From assembly GCA_017623475.1 (NCBI GenBank), contig JAGAPC010000007.1:1-38916 (forward strand): 38,916 nt of DNA, read 5' to 3'. The notes beneath the pieces were generated by a model. That model ran no database searches. It was given only the letters and a program-made list of their open reading frames with translations, and was not told where the DNA came from. The translations under genes and the position numbers were made by a program. Numbering within the stretch: the first letter of the stretch is position 1; every line of letters begins with the position of its first letter. This DNA is from Clostridia bacterium (GTDB lineage: Bacteria; Bacillota; Clostridia; Oscillospirales; UBA644). Shown here piece by piece: positions 26,827 through 36,125 of the stretch.

Positions 26827-27924
26827 TTATTCTTCAAAATCATCCGCGGAAATGTTGATGTTTGCGGATTTTTCCGTAGCAGCCTTGGGTTGGCGGGAGG
26901 ATTTGGTAACCTCTTCGACGGCGGCTTCGTTTCCGTGAAGCTTGTCGTTCAGATCCTTTTCCAGGCGCGCCGCCAGGGCTTCGTCGGTTTCGATCATCTT
27001 CTTGACGTTTTCCCGACCGTTTCCAAGCCGTTCCGTTCCGTAGGAGAACCAGCCGCCGGATTTTTGAACGATGCCCAGCTTTACGGCGCAGTCCAGCATT
27101 TCGCCGGAACGGGAAATGCCTTTTCCGTAGATCAGATCGAATTCCGTTTCCCGGAAGGGAGGAGACACCTTATTCTTAACGATCTTGACGCGGGTGCGGG
27201 AGCCGTAGGCTTCGGTTCCGTTTTTCAGCGTTTCGATTCTGCGCACGTCAAGACGGACGGAAGCGTAAAACTTCAGCGCGTTTCCTCCGGTGGTGACCTC
27301 CGTCGGACCGTACATCACGCCGATCTTGGAGCGCAACTGATTGATAAAGATGCAGATACATTTCGTTTTGGAAATAATTCCCGCCAGCTTCCGCAACGCC
27401 TGGGACATCATGCGGGCGTGGAGACCTACGTGGGAATCCCCCATATCGCCTTCGATTTCCGCTTTGGGAACCAGGGCTGCGACGGAGTCCACCACGATGA
27501 TATCCACAGCGCCGGAACGAACCAGGGTTTCAGTGATTTCCAACGCCTGTTCGCCGTTGTCCGGCTGGGAGACGAGCAGAGAATCCACGTCAACCCCCAA
27601 CTCTGCGGCATATACGGGATCCAATGCGTGTTCCGCGTCGATAAACGCGGCAGTACCGCCTGCTTTCTGACACTCTGCGATGGTGTGCAGGGCAACGGTG
27701 GTTTTCCCGGAGCTTTCCGGTCCGTAAATTTCGGTGATGCGCCCCTTCGGAATTCCTCCGACGCCGAGGGCAAGGTCCAGCCCGAAGGAGCCGGTGGAAA
27801 TGCTTTCCACGCTCAGGGTTGAGTTTTGACCCAGGGTCATGACCGAACCCTTTCCGAAAGTTTTTTCAATTTGGCTCAACGCCGTTTCGAGGGCTTTTTT
27901 TCTGTTTTCCTGTGCATCTGCCAT
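26827..27924 (-). CDS. recA: Recombinase RecA
   Basis: 365 residues. Walker A GPESSGKT at 68-75, [19 protein letters not shown] (L1 region), and [19 protein letters not shown] before the L2 loop. The C-terminus is acidic (SADDFEE). RecA forms filaments on single-stranded DNA for recombination and triggers LexA self-cleavage. GGAGG lies about 11 bases before ATG. It is the first gene of a seven-gene minus-strand run down to recG. I find no full DinR/LexA box upstream. Confidence 0.99.
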   Translation of the reverse strand: MADAQENRKKALETALSQIEKTFGKGSVMTLGQNSTLSVESISTGSFGLDLALGVGGIPKGRITEIYGPESSGKTTVALHTIAECQKAGGTAAFIDAEHALDPVYAAELGVDVDSLLVSQPDNGEQALEITETLVRSGAVDIIVVDSVAALVPKAEIEGDMGDSHVGLHARMMSQALRKLAGIISKTKCICIFINQLRSKIGVMYGPTEVTTGGNALKFYASVRLDVRRIETLKNGTEAYGSRTRVKIVKNKVSPPFRETEFDLIYGKGISRSGEMLDCAVKLGIVQKSGGWFSYGTERLGNGRENVKKMIETDEALAARLEKDLNDKLHGNEAAVEEVTKSSRQPKAATEKSANINISADDFEE

Positions 27925-27980
27925 AATGTTCGAATCCTCCGTTTACGCTTTGGGTTATTCATAAGATTTAATTATAACTT

Positions 27981-28009
27981 ATTATACAACAAAGTGCGCG
28001 GAAAAGCAA
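27981..28009 (-). promoter_or_regulatory. Probable sigma-A promoter of recA operon
   Basis: On the minus strand TTGCTT (28004-28009), 17-bp spacer, TATAAT (27981-27986). The surrounding 266-base gap is AT-rich and also holds the gdhA promoter; I see nothing else in it. Confidence 0.7.
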
Positions 28010-28131
28010 TAGATTTTACTTTTTGTTTCGGTTTGCGTTTCATATTTTTATCAATTTGTTCGAAAATTGCCCCTCACGGATTTTTTTCGGTAAGAAAAAT
28101 CGGAACATTTTGTATATTTTTTCATAAATAC

Positions 28132-28160
28132 TTGATTTTTGTCATAGAAAGGTATATAAT
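28132..28160 (+). promoter_or_regulatory. Sigma-A promoter of gdhA
   Basis: TTGATT (28132-28137), 17-bp spacer, TATAAT (28155-28160), 31 bases before the start codon. Confidence 0.82.
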
Positions 28161-28190
28161 TATTCCATCAATCCAATGGAGGTAACAACA

Positions 28191-29543
28191 ATGAGCTTCA
28201 AAAGCAATTATCTGAACGGCGTGTATGAAAGCGTCGAGAAGCGTAACCCCGGCGAGCCTGAATTTCTGCAGGCAGTCTATGAGGTTCTGGAATCCCTCGA
28301 ACCTGTCATCGCGCAGAATCCCAAATTCGAACAATCCGGCGTGATTGAACGTATGGTCGAGCCGGAACGGCAGATCAGCTTCCGTGTGTCCTGGGTGGAC
28401 GACAACGGCAAGGTTCAGGTCAATCGCGGTTACAGAATTCAATTCAATTCCGCAATCGGTCCTTACAAGGGCGGAATCCGTTTCCATCCTTCCGTAAACT
28501 ATTCTATCATGAAATTCCTCGGTTTCGAGCAAACCTTTAAGAACAGCCTTACCGGTCTTCCCATGGGCGGCGGTAAGGGTGGCTCCGACTTTGATCCCCG
28601 CGGCAAGAGCGACGGAGAAATCATGCGTTTCTGCCAGGCGTTTATGACGGAGCTTGCCAAGCACATCGGCGCAGATACCGACGTTCCTGCAGGGGATATC
28701 GGCGTGGGTGCCCGTGAGGTCGGTTATATGTTCGGTCAGTACAAGAGACTGCGCAACGAATTTACCGGCGTACTTACCGGAAAGGGTCGTTCTTTCGGCG
28801 GTTCTTTGATTCGTCCCGAGGCGACCGGCTTCGGCGCCGTTTACTACGTCGTGGAAATGCTCAAAACCTTCGGGGAAGAAGTAAAGGGCAAGACCTTCGC
28901 CATCTCCGGTTTCGGCAACGTTGCCTGGGGTACTGCCAAGAAGGTTGCGGAATTGGGCGGTAAAGTCGTTACCATTTCCGGCCCCGACGGATACGTTTAC
29001 GACGCGGACGGCGTTGTCACCGAAGAAAAGATCAACTTCCTTCTGGAAATGCGCGCTTCCGGCCGCGACAAAGTTCAGGATTATGCCGATAAGTTCGGCG
29101 TTCCTTTCTTCGCAGGCAAGAAGCCCTGGGAGCAAAAGGTTGATATTTGTATGCCTTGCGCTACGCAAAACGAAGTCCGCATCGAGGATGCGAAGAACAT
29201 CGTTGCAAACGGTGTTAAGTATTACGCCGAGGTTGCAAATATGCCCACCACCGCAGAAGCCGTTGCTTATCTGAAGGAAAACGGCGTTGTCATCGCTCCT
29301 TCCAAGGCAGTAAACGCCGGCGGCGTTGCCGTTTCGGGCTTGGAAATGAGCCAGAACTCCATGCGCTACAGCTGGACTGCGGAAGAAGTCGATGCAAAAC
29401 TCTATCAGATCATGGCTGACATCTACAAGAACTCCTACGAAGCCGCTAAGAAATACGGCATGGAAGGGGATCTGATCGCCGGTGCCAATATTGCCGGATT
29501 TGAAAAGGTTGCCGACGCGATGATCGCTCAGGGTATCATCTGA
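28191..29543 (+). CDS. gdhA: Glutamate dehydrogenase (hexameric, GdhA type)
   Basis: 450 residues, ATG 28191 with GGAGG at 28179-28183. The small hexameric class: GPYKGGIRFHP (Lys93), the signature LPMGGGKGGSDFDP with catalytic Lys129, PAGDIGVG, and the dinucleotide fold ISGFGNVAWGTAKKV. It interconverts 2-oxoglutarate plus ammonia with glutamate; by family resemblance it is likely NADP-linked and assimilatory. Codons are strongly biased (AAG, CGT, GGC), as in pckG, pointing to high expression. It is convergent with citrate synthase, whose product leads to 2-oxoglutarate. Confidence 0.97.
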   Translation: MSFKSNYLNGVYESVEKRNPGEPEFLQAVYEVLESLEPVIAQNPKFEQSGVIERMVEPERQISFRVSWVDDNGKVQVNRGYRIQFNSAIGPYKGGIRFHPSVNYSIMKFLGFEQTFKNSLTGLPMGGGKGGSDFDPRGKSDGEIMRFCQAFMTELAKHIGADTDVPAGDIGVGAREVGYMFGQYKRLRNEFTGVLTGKGRSFGGSLIRPEATGFGAVYYVVEMLKTFGEEVKGKTFAISGFGNVAWGTAKKVAELGGKVVTISGPDGYVYDADGVVTEEKINFLLEMRASGRDKVQDYADKFGVPFFAGKKPWEQKVDICMPCATQNEVRIEDAKNIVANGVKYYAEVANMPTTAEAVAYLKENGVVIAPSKAVNAGGVAVSGLEMSQNSMRYSWTAEEVDAKLYQIMADIYKNSYEAAKKYGMEGDLIAGANIAGFEKVADAMIAQGII

Positions 29544-29578
29544 TTTTCTTTGATATTATTGTACGGATAACAGAATGA

Positions 29579-29622
29579 AACCGCCTACAATCACCATGAT
29601 TGCAGGCGGTTATCTGTTTTTA
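29579..29622. terminator. Terminator between gdhA and citrate synthase gene
   Basis: 15-bp stem with one mismatch, AACCGCCTACAATCA (29579-29593) and TGATTGCAGGCGGTT (29597-29611), 3-base loop, then ATCTGTTTTT. Serves gdhA surely, the convergent gene possibly. Confidence 0.85.
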
Positions 29623-29626
29623 GAGA

Positions 29627-30991
29627 TTATTTTCTTTCTTCGATGGGAACGTAGGGGCACACATCCTTGACACCGATATAGGCCGGTCGCAGGATCTTTT
29701 CTGCATTTTGGATTTCTTCGATACGGTGGGCGCACCAGCCCGCAACTCTTGCCATTGCAAAAATCGGGGTGTAAAGCTCAAAGGGCAGATCCAGCATTTT
29801 GTAGATCAATCCGGAGTAAAAGTCCACGTTAGGGCTGACCCCCTTGTAAATCCGTCGTTTTTCGGCAATTACTTCCGGGGCAAGTTCCGCCACGGTTTCA
29901 TAGAGCGTAAACTCTTTTTGGCATCCTTTTTCTTCCGAAAGTGCTTTTGCATATTTTTTCAGAATATCTGCCCGGGGATCGGATTTGGAATAGACTGCAT
30001 GCCCCATTCCGTAGATCAGCCCCTTTCTGTCAAAGGTATCCTTCTCCAGAAGTCGGATCAGATATTCCCGGACCGAATCCCGGTCTTCCACGTTTGCGTT
30101 TTCCTTCATATTTTCAAACATCTGAACTACCCGGACGTTTGCTCCGCCGTGCCGGGGCCCCTTCAGCGAACCTAACGCCGCTGCTATGGCAGAATAGGTA
30201 TCGGTTCCTGAGGAGGTAACCACGTGGGTGGTAAAGGTGGAGTTGTTTCCGCCGCCGTGCTCTGCGTGGAGTACCAACGCCAGATCCAGAAGTTTCGCTT
30301 CCAGGGGGGAGTACTTTCCGTCTTCTCTCAGCATGTAAAGGAAATTTTCCGCTGTGGAAAGTTTCGGAGAAGGGTTATGAATAAACAGATTCTTTCCCTG
30401 ATGATAATGCCGGTAGGAAAGATAGGCGTAAACGGCAAGCATCGGGAAGGTTGCGATCATCTGCATACTTTGCCGAAGAACGTTTTCTACGGAGATGTCG
30501 TCCGGATTTTCGTCATAGGCGTAGAGGGCAAGTACGCAGCGGGAGAGAATGTTCATCATATCCTTTCCCGGAGCCTTCAGGATCATATCTCGGACGAAAG
30601 AAGGGGGAAGACTGCGGTATTGAGCCAATTCTTCTGTAAATCGTTCGAGATTCTCTTTATTCGGAAGTTCTGAAAAGAGCAGGAGATATACGGTCTCTTC
30701 AAATCCGAACCGTCCGTCGTTCTGAAAGCCGTCCACCAGATCCCGGATGTTGATGCCCCGATAATAGAGTTTTCCATGACAGGGAATCAAGGAGCCGTCT
30801 TCCGCCTTTTCTTTGGAAAGGATCGTTGAAATTTCGGTCAGTCCCGTAACGACGCCGTTTCCGTTCATATCCCGAAGGCCTCGGTTGACGTTGTGTTCCC
30901 GATACATTTCTGGGGTGATGTGGTGGTTGCGGTTGGAAAGATCTGCCATGTCCCGGATGTAATCGGTGATTTCAGAATAAGAATCTTTCAT
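29627..30991 (-). CDS. gltA: Citrate synthase
   Basis: 454 residues. The catalytic triad is visible by pattern: His245 (HAEHGGGNNSTF), His331 (YGMGHAVYSK) and Asp390 (PNVDFYSG). GPRHGGANVRVV at 278-289 is the second conserved block. The enzyme condenses oxaloacetate with acetyl-CoA. An extra N-terminal segment of about 45 residues is common in Clostridial forms. AAAGGAG precedes ATG. With gdhA opposite, it fits carbon supply for glutamate. 2-Methylcitrate synthase activity cannot be excluded. Confidence 0.95.
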   Translation of the reverse strand: MKDSYSEITDYIRDMADLSNRNHHITPEMYREHNVNRGLRDMNGNGVVTGLTEISTILSKEKAEDGSLIPCHGKLYYRGINIRDLVDGFQNDGRFGFEETVYLLLFSELPNKENLERFTEELAQYRSLPPSFVRDMILKAPGKDMMNILSRCVLALYAYDENPDDISVENVLRQSMQMIATFPMLAVYAYLSYRHYHQGKNLFIHNPSPKLSTAENFLYMLREDGKYSPLEAKLLDLALVLHAEHGGGNNSTFTTHVVTSSGTDTYSAIAAALGSLKGPRHGGANVRVVQMFENMKENANVEDRDSVREYLIRLLEKDTFDRKGLIYGMGHAVYSKSDPRADILKKYAKALSEEKGCQKEFTLYETVAELAPEVIAEKRRIYKGVSPNVDFYSGLIYKMLDLPFELYTPIFAMARVAGWCAHRIEEIQNAEKILRPAYIGVKDVCPYVPIEERK

Positions 30992-31041
30992 ATTGGAGTC
31001 TCCTTTCTTTTATTTCAGTATATCGCTCGTAAATAGAAAAA

Positions 31042-31070
31042 ATTTTATAATAGTGGTAAATTTTTGTAAA
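31042..31070 (-). promoter_or_regulatory. Possible promoter of citrate synthase gene
   Basis: On the minus strand TTTACA (31065-31070), 17-bp spacer, TAAAAT (31042-31047); TATAAA at 31044-31049 is an alternative -10. The region is AT-rich, so this is tentative. Confidence 0.5.
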
Positions 31071-31100
31071 AAAGGCAATACACAAACGACGTGTATTGCC
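31067..31100 (-). terminator. Terminator of the cdaA operon
   Basis: Perfect 10-bp stem, GGCAATACAC and GTGTATTGCC (plus-strand 31074-31083 and 31091-31100), 7-base loop. On the minus strand a TTTTTT run follows directly. Confidence 0.88.
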
Positions 31101-31114
31101 TTCATTTCAGGGGA

Positions 31115-32011
31115 TTAGAGAATCTTTCCGTCTTTCATGAAAATGTATCCGAGTCCCATTTCCGGCAGATTTCCGTCTGCAAGCATTTTTAGATAAGCCC
31201 TTTGCAAGGACGTTTCTGCAGGGTATTGTTCTGTGGACTCGTCATATGGTTTCCCGAAAATTCTCCACCAATCTCCACGGTTCTGGTCTTTGACAGATTC
31301 AGCAACGTCGAACAGATCTGCAAATTTTCGAATCCCGGATTCAGGCAGGAGATAATCTTTATGGTTTTCAGCCAAAAGCCAAGAATGACAACGGAATTTT
31401 ACAATCCCATCGGGGAATCGGTCTGCGTAAAATTCTGCCGCCATGCGAAAAGATTCCATGCAATCTTCAATATTTAACTTCCCGGAAGAAGGAATGTGTG
31501 CGGTGATGACCCAATCTCCGTATCCTAATTTGATTCCGTTTTTCTCATAGGTTTCGGTGGATGGATCGTCTTCAAATTCAAGCCTGCCCAAAGTGAATCG
31601 GGATAATTCAAAAAACCGGGGAAACCAAGAAGCGACGAAGGTCCCCCATATGCCGTGGGCTTTTTTACATTCCAAAAGTTTGTATTTTAGATCAAGCATA
31701 CTGTCGTGATATATCTTAAAAGGAATTCCCGCTTGATCGTATAATTCCCGACAATGTTTTGCCAGGCATATAAAAAACAACAGGTCTAACGCGTAGCGAT
31801 GAATCCCCGTCCTTTCGGCAATCGTTTCCGTAACATTCAGCGCCTTTGCGTAGTTGAAGGACGCGTCGTCGTTTTCGTACAGATCGACGTAAGCCTTAAA
31901 AAGAGGGTAATATTCCGTGTTTTTTAACGCCGTAAAATCCGTCAACAAGGAATCGATCGCTTCCTTCGGATAATCGTATTCGGTGCAAAAGGATTTGATT
32001 TCTGCTTTCAT
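31115..32011 (-). CDS. Acyltransferase-like protein (NAT_N / GNAT_C type)
   Basis: 298 residues, no signal or membrane segment. From memory it resembles the Clostridial proteins annotated as acyltransferase-domain with DUF5596 (NAT_N) and DUF5597 (GNAT_C). The N-terminal half is helical (DLLFFICLAKHCRELYDQAG, residues 78-97). The C-terminal half has the family-like stretch HIPSSGKLNIEDCMESFRMA, then FRCHSWLL, then DWWRIFGKPYDE. No substrate can be named. It is the last gene of the cdaA operon, overlapping the RseC-like gene by 4 bases, and a terminator follows. Sure as a gene, moderately sure of the family. Confidence 0.72.
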   Translation of the reverse strand: MKAEIKSFCTEYDYPKEAIDSLLTDFTALKNTEYYPLFKAYVDLYENDDASFNYAKALNVTETIAERTGIHRYALDLLFFICLAKHCRELYDQAGIPFKIYHDSMLDLKYKLLECKKAHGIWGTFVASWFPRFFELSRFTLGRLEFEDDPSTETYEKNGIKLGYGDWVITAHIPSSGKLNIEDCMESFRMAAEFYADRFPDGIVKFRCHSWLLAENHKDYLLPESGIRKFADLFDVAESVKDQNRGDWWRIFGKPYDESTEQYPAETSLQRAYLKMLADGNLPEMGLGYIFMKDGKIL

Positions 32012-32442
32012 TGATGGTTTCCTTCCTCGGTTTTTTGAATTAAATCACTGCAATCGGCGGGGGAAAGCGCCCGGGAGACGATCCGCGCCCGAACCGGGTG
32101 ATTTTTATTGATCTTCCTTAAAATGAGGTAGTAAATTGCCGTCAAGGGAATTGCCGTGAGGGCGAGCCACGGATAGACCGTATAAAGGAAATAGGACAAA
32201 AACAGAATCCCGATGGGGGTTAAAAACAAATAGGAAAGGATCAACGGCGCCGTCTTATCCTCGTTGGTTTCTACCACCACGTAATCCCCCGCCTCTGCGT
32301 CGATATCGTTGTAGGCGCAGATCTCCACGTCCTTTTTGTTGCAAATCCCGGAGTTGGCACAATGCTCGCAGGATTCCGGTCGGGAAGATCGGACGAAGGC
32401 AAAGGGTTTTTTGATTTTTATAACTTGACCGGTAATTCTCAT
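32008..32442 (-). CDS. RseC/MucC-family membrane protein
   Basis: 144 residues. Cysteines Cys25, Cys28, Cys34 and Cys42 form the CxxC-x5-C-x7-C pattern of the RseC (SoxR-reducing) family, followed by a small beta domain (GDYVVVETNED) and two transmembrane helices (about 67-108). Relatives act in redox control (RnfE-associated, SoxR reduction) or sigma-E signalling. Here it lies between an FAD dehydrogenase and an acyltransferase-like gene, each with ATGA overlaps, so a redox partner role for the dehydrogenase is plausible but inferred. Confidence 0.83.
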   Translation of the reverse strand: MRITGQVIKIKKPFAFVRSSRPESCEHCANSGICNKKDVEICAYNDIDAEAGDYVVVETNEDKTAPLILSYLFLTPIGILFLSYFLYTVYPWLALTAIPLTAIYYLILRKINKNHPVRARIVSRALSPADCSDLIQKTEEGNHQ

Positions 32443-33971
32443 GCTTCTTTCCCCTGAATGATCTGCTCTGCGACGCGGATTCCGTCCACCGCAGAGGACA
32501 TGATGCCCCCGGCGTATCCGGCACCCTCTCCGCAGGGATAAAGCCCCCGGCCGCCGACCGCCTGCAGCGTGTCCGGATTGCGTAAAATCCGCAACGGAGC
32601 CGAGGTTCTGGTTTCGGGAGCCGTCAGAATCGCCGGCTCATTTCCTAAAATACGGTCTTGGAATTTTGAAAATCCCTCCCGCAGTCTGGCGGATACGTCG
32701 GCAGGGAACAATTCGTTGATGTCAAAGGGAACGACGCCGGGTAAAAACGTGGGGTTGATCCCATCAAGCCGATCGGGTGTTTCTTGGTTTAAGAACGCTT
32801 TTTCCGTCGTTGCAGGCCCCATGCCTTGCGCAACGGCAAAGGCGGCGGTTTCAATGGTTTTTTGCAGATCCAATCCTTCTTGGACGGTTGCGGGGCGAAC
32901 CGACGCCAGAATGGCGGCGTTTGCATTTTCCCCGTCCCGTGCGTAACGGCTCATGCCGTTGGTGGTCAACTGTCCGGGCAGGGAAGAGGCGTTGACCACT
33001 TGCCCGCCGGGGCACATACAAAAGGAATATACCGCCTCCGAGGCCGCTTTGTCCGTCACGTGACTGAACAGATAATCTGCCGCCCCAAGGGAGGGGGTTC
33101 CGTTATATTTTCCGTAAATTTTAGCGTTTAACGCCTCTTGGCTGTGTTCCACGCGAAAGCCCACCGAAAAGGGCTTTGCTTCGATGGAAAGGGGCTTGGA
33201 TAACATCATCTCGTAGGTGTCTCTTGCTCCGTTTCCCACGGCAATTACGGCAACGTCGGTGTCAAACCGTTCTCCGTTCAGCCAAATTGCCTGCAATTCT
33301 CCGTTTTCGATGGTAAGGTCGGTTAATTTTGTGTTGAAGCGGATTTCCCCGCCCAAAGCCAAAATTTCTTCCCGAAGGGCTTTTACCACGTTTCGCAAGC
33401 GGTCGGTTCCGATATGGGGCTTTGCCAACGTCAAAATCTCCTCCGGTGCGCCGAAGGAAACGAAGGTCTCCAGGATTTTACGGCATCTTGGGTCGTTGAT
33501 TCTGGTGGTTAGTTTTCCGTCGGAAAAGGTTCCCGCACCGCCCTCACCGAATTGTACGTTGCTTTCGGGGTTCAGTACTCCGCCGTTCCAAAACTGCTCA
33601 ACGGCGTGAATCCGTTGCTCCAGGGGTTGTCCACGCTCCACCACGATGGGGTGATGACCGCATTTTGCCAAAAGCCACGCGCAGAACATCCCCGCAGGAC
33701 CAAAACCCACCACCGGAATGGTTTTGGGGGTTGAGACCTGCCCCGGAAATTCATAGTTTGGGAAGGGGCGCAAGCGACCGTCCTTTCGTTCCGTGTTAAC
33801 CGCAACGGTATAAACGAAGGAAAAACGGTCTTTTCTCGTGTCTAAAGAGCGTCGGTAGATAAACGCCGGGGTCGATGCGGGCAACCGCAATTCTTTTTTT
33901 GCCTTTGCCAAGGCGTCCTGTGCGGGGCGATCCACCGGGATGCGAACGTCGTTGAAGAGCTGATAACTCAT
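32439..33971 (-). CDS. FAD-dependent dehydrogenase (COG2509 type)
   Basis: 510 residues. An N-terminal domain of about 80 residues comes first, then the Rossmann FAD loop VVGFGPAGMFCAWLLA with GFGPAG at 89-94 and the partner Glu in VVERG. NVQFGEGGAGTFSDGKLTTR is the family signature, and the C-terminal FAD motif is GLYPCGEGAGYAGGIMSSAVDG. The family resembles electron-transfer flavoproteins of anaerobes, but the substrate is unknown. It is cytosolic. It overlaps cdaR and the RseC-like gene by 4 bases on each side, so it is tightly cotranslated with the c-di-AMP genes, in the place usually held by glmM. Confidence 0.9.
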   Translation of the reverse strand: MSYQLFNDVRIPVDRPAQDALAKAKKELRLPASTPAFIYRRSLDTRKDRFSFVYTVAVNTERKDGRLRPFPNYEFPGQVSTPKTIPVVGFGPAGMFCAWLLAKCGHHPIVVERGQPLEQRIHAVEQFWNGGVLNPESNVQFGEGGAGTFSDGKLTTRINDPRCRKILETFVSFGAPEEILTLAKPHIGTDRLRNVVKALREEILALGGEIRFNTKLTDLTIENGELQAIWLNGERFDTDVAVIAVGNGARDTYEMMLSKPLSIEAKPFSVGFRVEHSQEALNAKIYGKYNGTPSLGAADYLFSHVTDKAASEAVYSFCMCPGGQVVNASSLPGQLTTNGMSRYARDGENANAAILASVRPATVQEGLDLQKTIETAAFAVAQGMGPATTEKAFLNQETPDRLDGINPTFLPGVVPFDINELFPADVSARLREGFSKFQDRILGNEPAILTAPETRTSAPLRILRNPDTLQAVGGRGLYPCGEGAGYAGGIMSSAVDGIRVAEQIIQGKEA

Positions 33972-35227
33972 TGAATATTCACTTTCGCAGAATAGCTTCC
34001 CACAACGTCAAAGGCAATTTCGGAAACGGAAGCCGTCGGAGTAATGATCAGGGGATACGTGCCGTCATCGTTTTGCGCGGACACGTCAATCTGACACTTC
34101 AGCGTTTCGGTGCTCAGCTTGCGGATTTCATCGTATTTTCCACGGATTCTAACCGTGATTTTGCCCGAATCAATCCGTGCCACCTTTCCGGTAGGAACGT
34201 TGATGCAGGTAATACTTGCGGTGTTAAAGGTTAAGGTCTTCGTCGTAACGTTCTTATCCAGAGACACCGTTGCCGTCACTTCCTCCGTGTCAAAGGTGAC
34301 GCCTTCAATTTGCGGCAAGGGAATGGTAACCGTACCGCTTTTCGTGATTTTGGAGGTATCGATCGTTCCGACGGTCAATTCGTTCAATCCGGACAGAATA
34401 TTTTCAGCCCCCGTGGCTTTGATTTTTTGCGTATCAAGGGTTATGACGAAGAGGGAATCCTCGTTGTAACAACCGTGGGGATTCGTAATTTCAACGGTAG
34501 GCGTAAGGGTTTTCCGGTAATAAATATTCAATAACGCCTCTACCGACGCGTTGGAGAGGGTAAGATAGCGGCGATCCACGTTTTCTCCCGATTCCGTAAC
34601 GAGGGAAACGTCAAAGGCTCCGGTAATATTCTCCTTTGCGTTGGTCAAGGGAACGGTAATATAGGCCTTGCTGATGGTTTCCAGGGTTTTTGCAGGGCCT
34701 GTCACGGTAATGGTTTCGGGGGAGATTGCCTGTCCGTCCACCTCGTATCCGGCAGGTAACGAGCCGGACGCCAGCAGCTGAACCGGAATTTCCCGCGTAC
34801 CCTCCGCGGCAAATTCGATGGTGAAATTTTTCGGATAAACGTCAGTAACCGTAACGTGCTTGTTTCCGGTAGAAACGGAGACGTTAATGTTATACGTTCC
34901 CTCCGAAATTACCGCGTCCATGTTCAGGGTTGCCTTGATGTCTTCCTTGGAGACGTTGATCAATTCCGAGCGCGATCCGGAAACGGTCACGCTGACCGTC
35001 AGATTCGGATCGGTCATCAGATACATATAACCGTTGCGGTCGGGCACGGAGCCCTCAAACGCCAGATCAACCTCCACCTTGTCAAAGACGGCTTCGTTGA
35101 CCGGGTTGACGATGTAAAGGATATAGGTCCATACGAACAGAGCGAGAAATACCGAAAGGATCTTCAGAAAATTGTTGTTGTGGAGCAGATTTCCCAAAAA
35201 AGCTCCGATGCTTTTTTTCTTAGTCAT
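33968..35227 (-). CDS. cdaR: YbbR-domain regulator CdaR
   Basis: 419 residues. One N-terminal membrane anchor (about residues 20-40, ILSVFLALFVWTYILYIV) with a basic cytoplasmic start, then four or so YbbR-type beta repeats outside the cell. CdaR binds and modulates the diadenylate cyclase CdaA. It overlaps the cdaA stop by 8 bases and the following FAD gene by 4. The usual next gene, glmM, is absent here. Confidence 0.95.
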   Translation of the reverse strand: MTKKKSIGAFLGNLLHNNNFLKILSVFLALFVWTYILYIVNPVNEAVFDKVEVDLAFEGSVPDRNGYMYLMTDPNLTVSVTVSGSRSELINVSKEDIKATLNMDAVISEGTYNINVSVSTGNKHVTVTDVYPKNFTIEFAAEGTREIPVQLLASGSLPAGYEVDGQAISPETITVTGPAKTLETISKAYITVPLTNAKENITGAFDVSLVTESGENVDRRYLTLSNASVEALLNIYYRKTLTPTVEITNPHGCYNEDSLFVITLDTQKIKATGAENILSGLNELTVGTIDTSKITKSGTVTIPLPQIEGVTFDTEEVTATVSLDKNVTTKTLTFNTASITCINVPTGKVARIDSGKITVRIRGKYDEIRKLSTETLKCQIDVSAQNDDGTYPLIITPTASVSEIAFDVVGSYSAKVNIQ

Positions 35228-36092
35228 TGTTTTTGCTCCATCCTTTCCAGAAGTTGGAAAACGGCTCTTTTTTCTTTTTTTCGTCGGTTCCCAGCTCTTT
35301 GATTAACAGGGCTTCCAGCGCATCGGGGGTGAGACGGCGCTGCAGGTTTCCTTCCAACGCAACGGAGATGATCCCGGTTTCCTCCGAAACCAAAATAACC
35401 ACCGAGTCGGAAATTTCGCTGACACCGATTCCCGCACGATGCCGCGTCCCAAGCTCGCTGTCAAATTTCCGCGTCGTAAGGGGCAAGAAGCATCCTGCGG
35501 CAATAATTCTTCCGTCCCGGATGATCATCGCACCGTCGTGCAGGGGCGCTTTGGGATAAAAGATGTTCATGATAACGTCGGAAACGACGGCGGCATCCAC
35601 CTTCGTTCCGGTATTGATGACCTCCCCCAGACGGGTTGTCCGTTCAATTACGATCAACGCGCCGGTCTTGGTTGCGGACATATTGGATACGGCATCGACG
35701 ATATGGGCAACGTTTTCCGATATTTCTGCGTTAGTCTGCTTTTTATCCGTTGTAAAGAAAGGGAGCGCTTTTCCGTTTCCACTGCGTCCGATCCGTTCCA
35801 ACAGAGTGCGTAATTCCGGCTGAAACACGATCAGAACCGCAAGAATACCGAATTCCAGGGTGCTGTTTAGGATGTACGACGTTGCCTGTAAGTTAAATCC
35901 TTGCGCCAACTGAAACAGGATAACGATCAGCACGATTCCTTTCATCAGCTGTGCCGCCCGGGTGTCCCGAATGAATTTTAAGACGTAATAAATAAGAATT
36001 GCCACGATGGCAATATCCAAAACGTCCTGCCACATGAAATTTTTTATCGTCGTTACGATAAAGTCTCCGATGCTCTGAAAAAACTGAAGCAC
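35220..36092 (-). CDS. cdaA: Diadenylate cyclase CdaA
   Basis: 290 residues from a GTG at 36090-36092, which has AAGGAG 8 bases upstream; an ATG further up would put translation through the leader. Three N-terminal transmembrane helices (about 22-41, 48-66, 76-93) precede the DAC domain. The DGA motif (LHDGAMII, 186-188) and the RHR motif (GTRHRAGIG, 217-219) are intact. It makes c-di-AMP from two ATP, controlling potassium, osmotic balance and the cell wall. First gene of a five-gene operon. Confidence 0.97.
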   Translation of the reverse strand: MLQFFQSIGDFIVTTIKNFMWQDVLDIAIVAILIYYVLKFIRDTRAAQLMKGIVLIVILFQLAQGFNLQATSYILNSTLEFGILAVLIVFQPELRTLLERIGRSGNGKALPFFTTDKKQTNAEISENVAHIVDAVSNMSATKTGALIVIERTTRLGEVINTGTKVDAAVVSDVIMNIFYPKAPLHDGAMIIRDGRIIAAGCFLPLTTRKFDSELGTRHRAGIGVSEISDSVVILVSEETGIISVALEGNLQRRLTPDALEALLIKELGTDEKKKKEPFSNFWKGWSKNND

Positions 36093-36125
36093 GCTGCCCA
36101 CTCCTTTTTTCGTCCGTTCTTTTAT

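Noticed and set aside
27915..27935. Possible LexA/DinR box at the recA start (CGAAC on the minus strand)
   Set aside because: Only one half-site is present; the GTTCG partner at the right spacing is missing.
28122..29168. 348-residue minus-strand open frame across gdhA
   Set aside because: Shadow of a certain gene with strong codon bias; it would also begin inside gdhA and end in its promoter.
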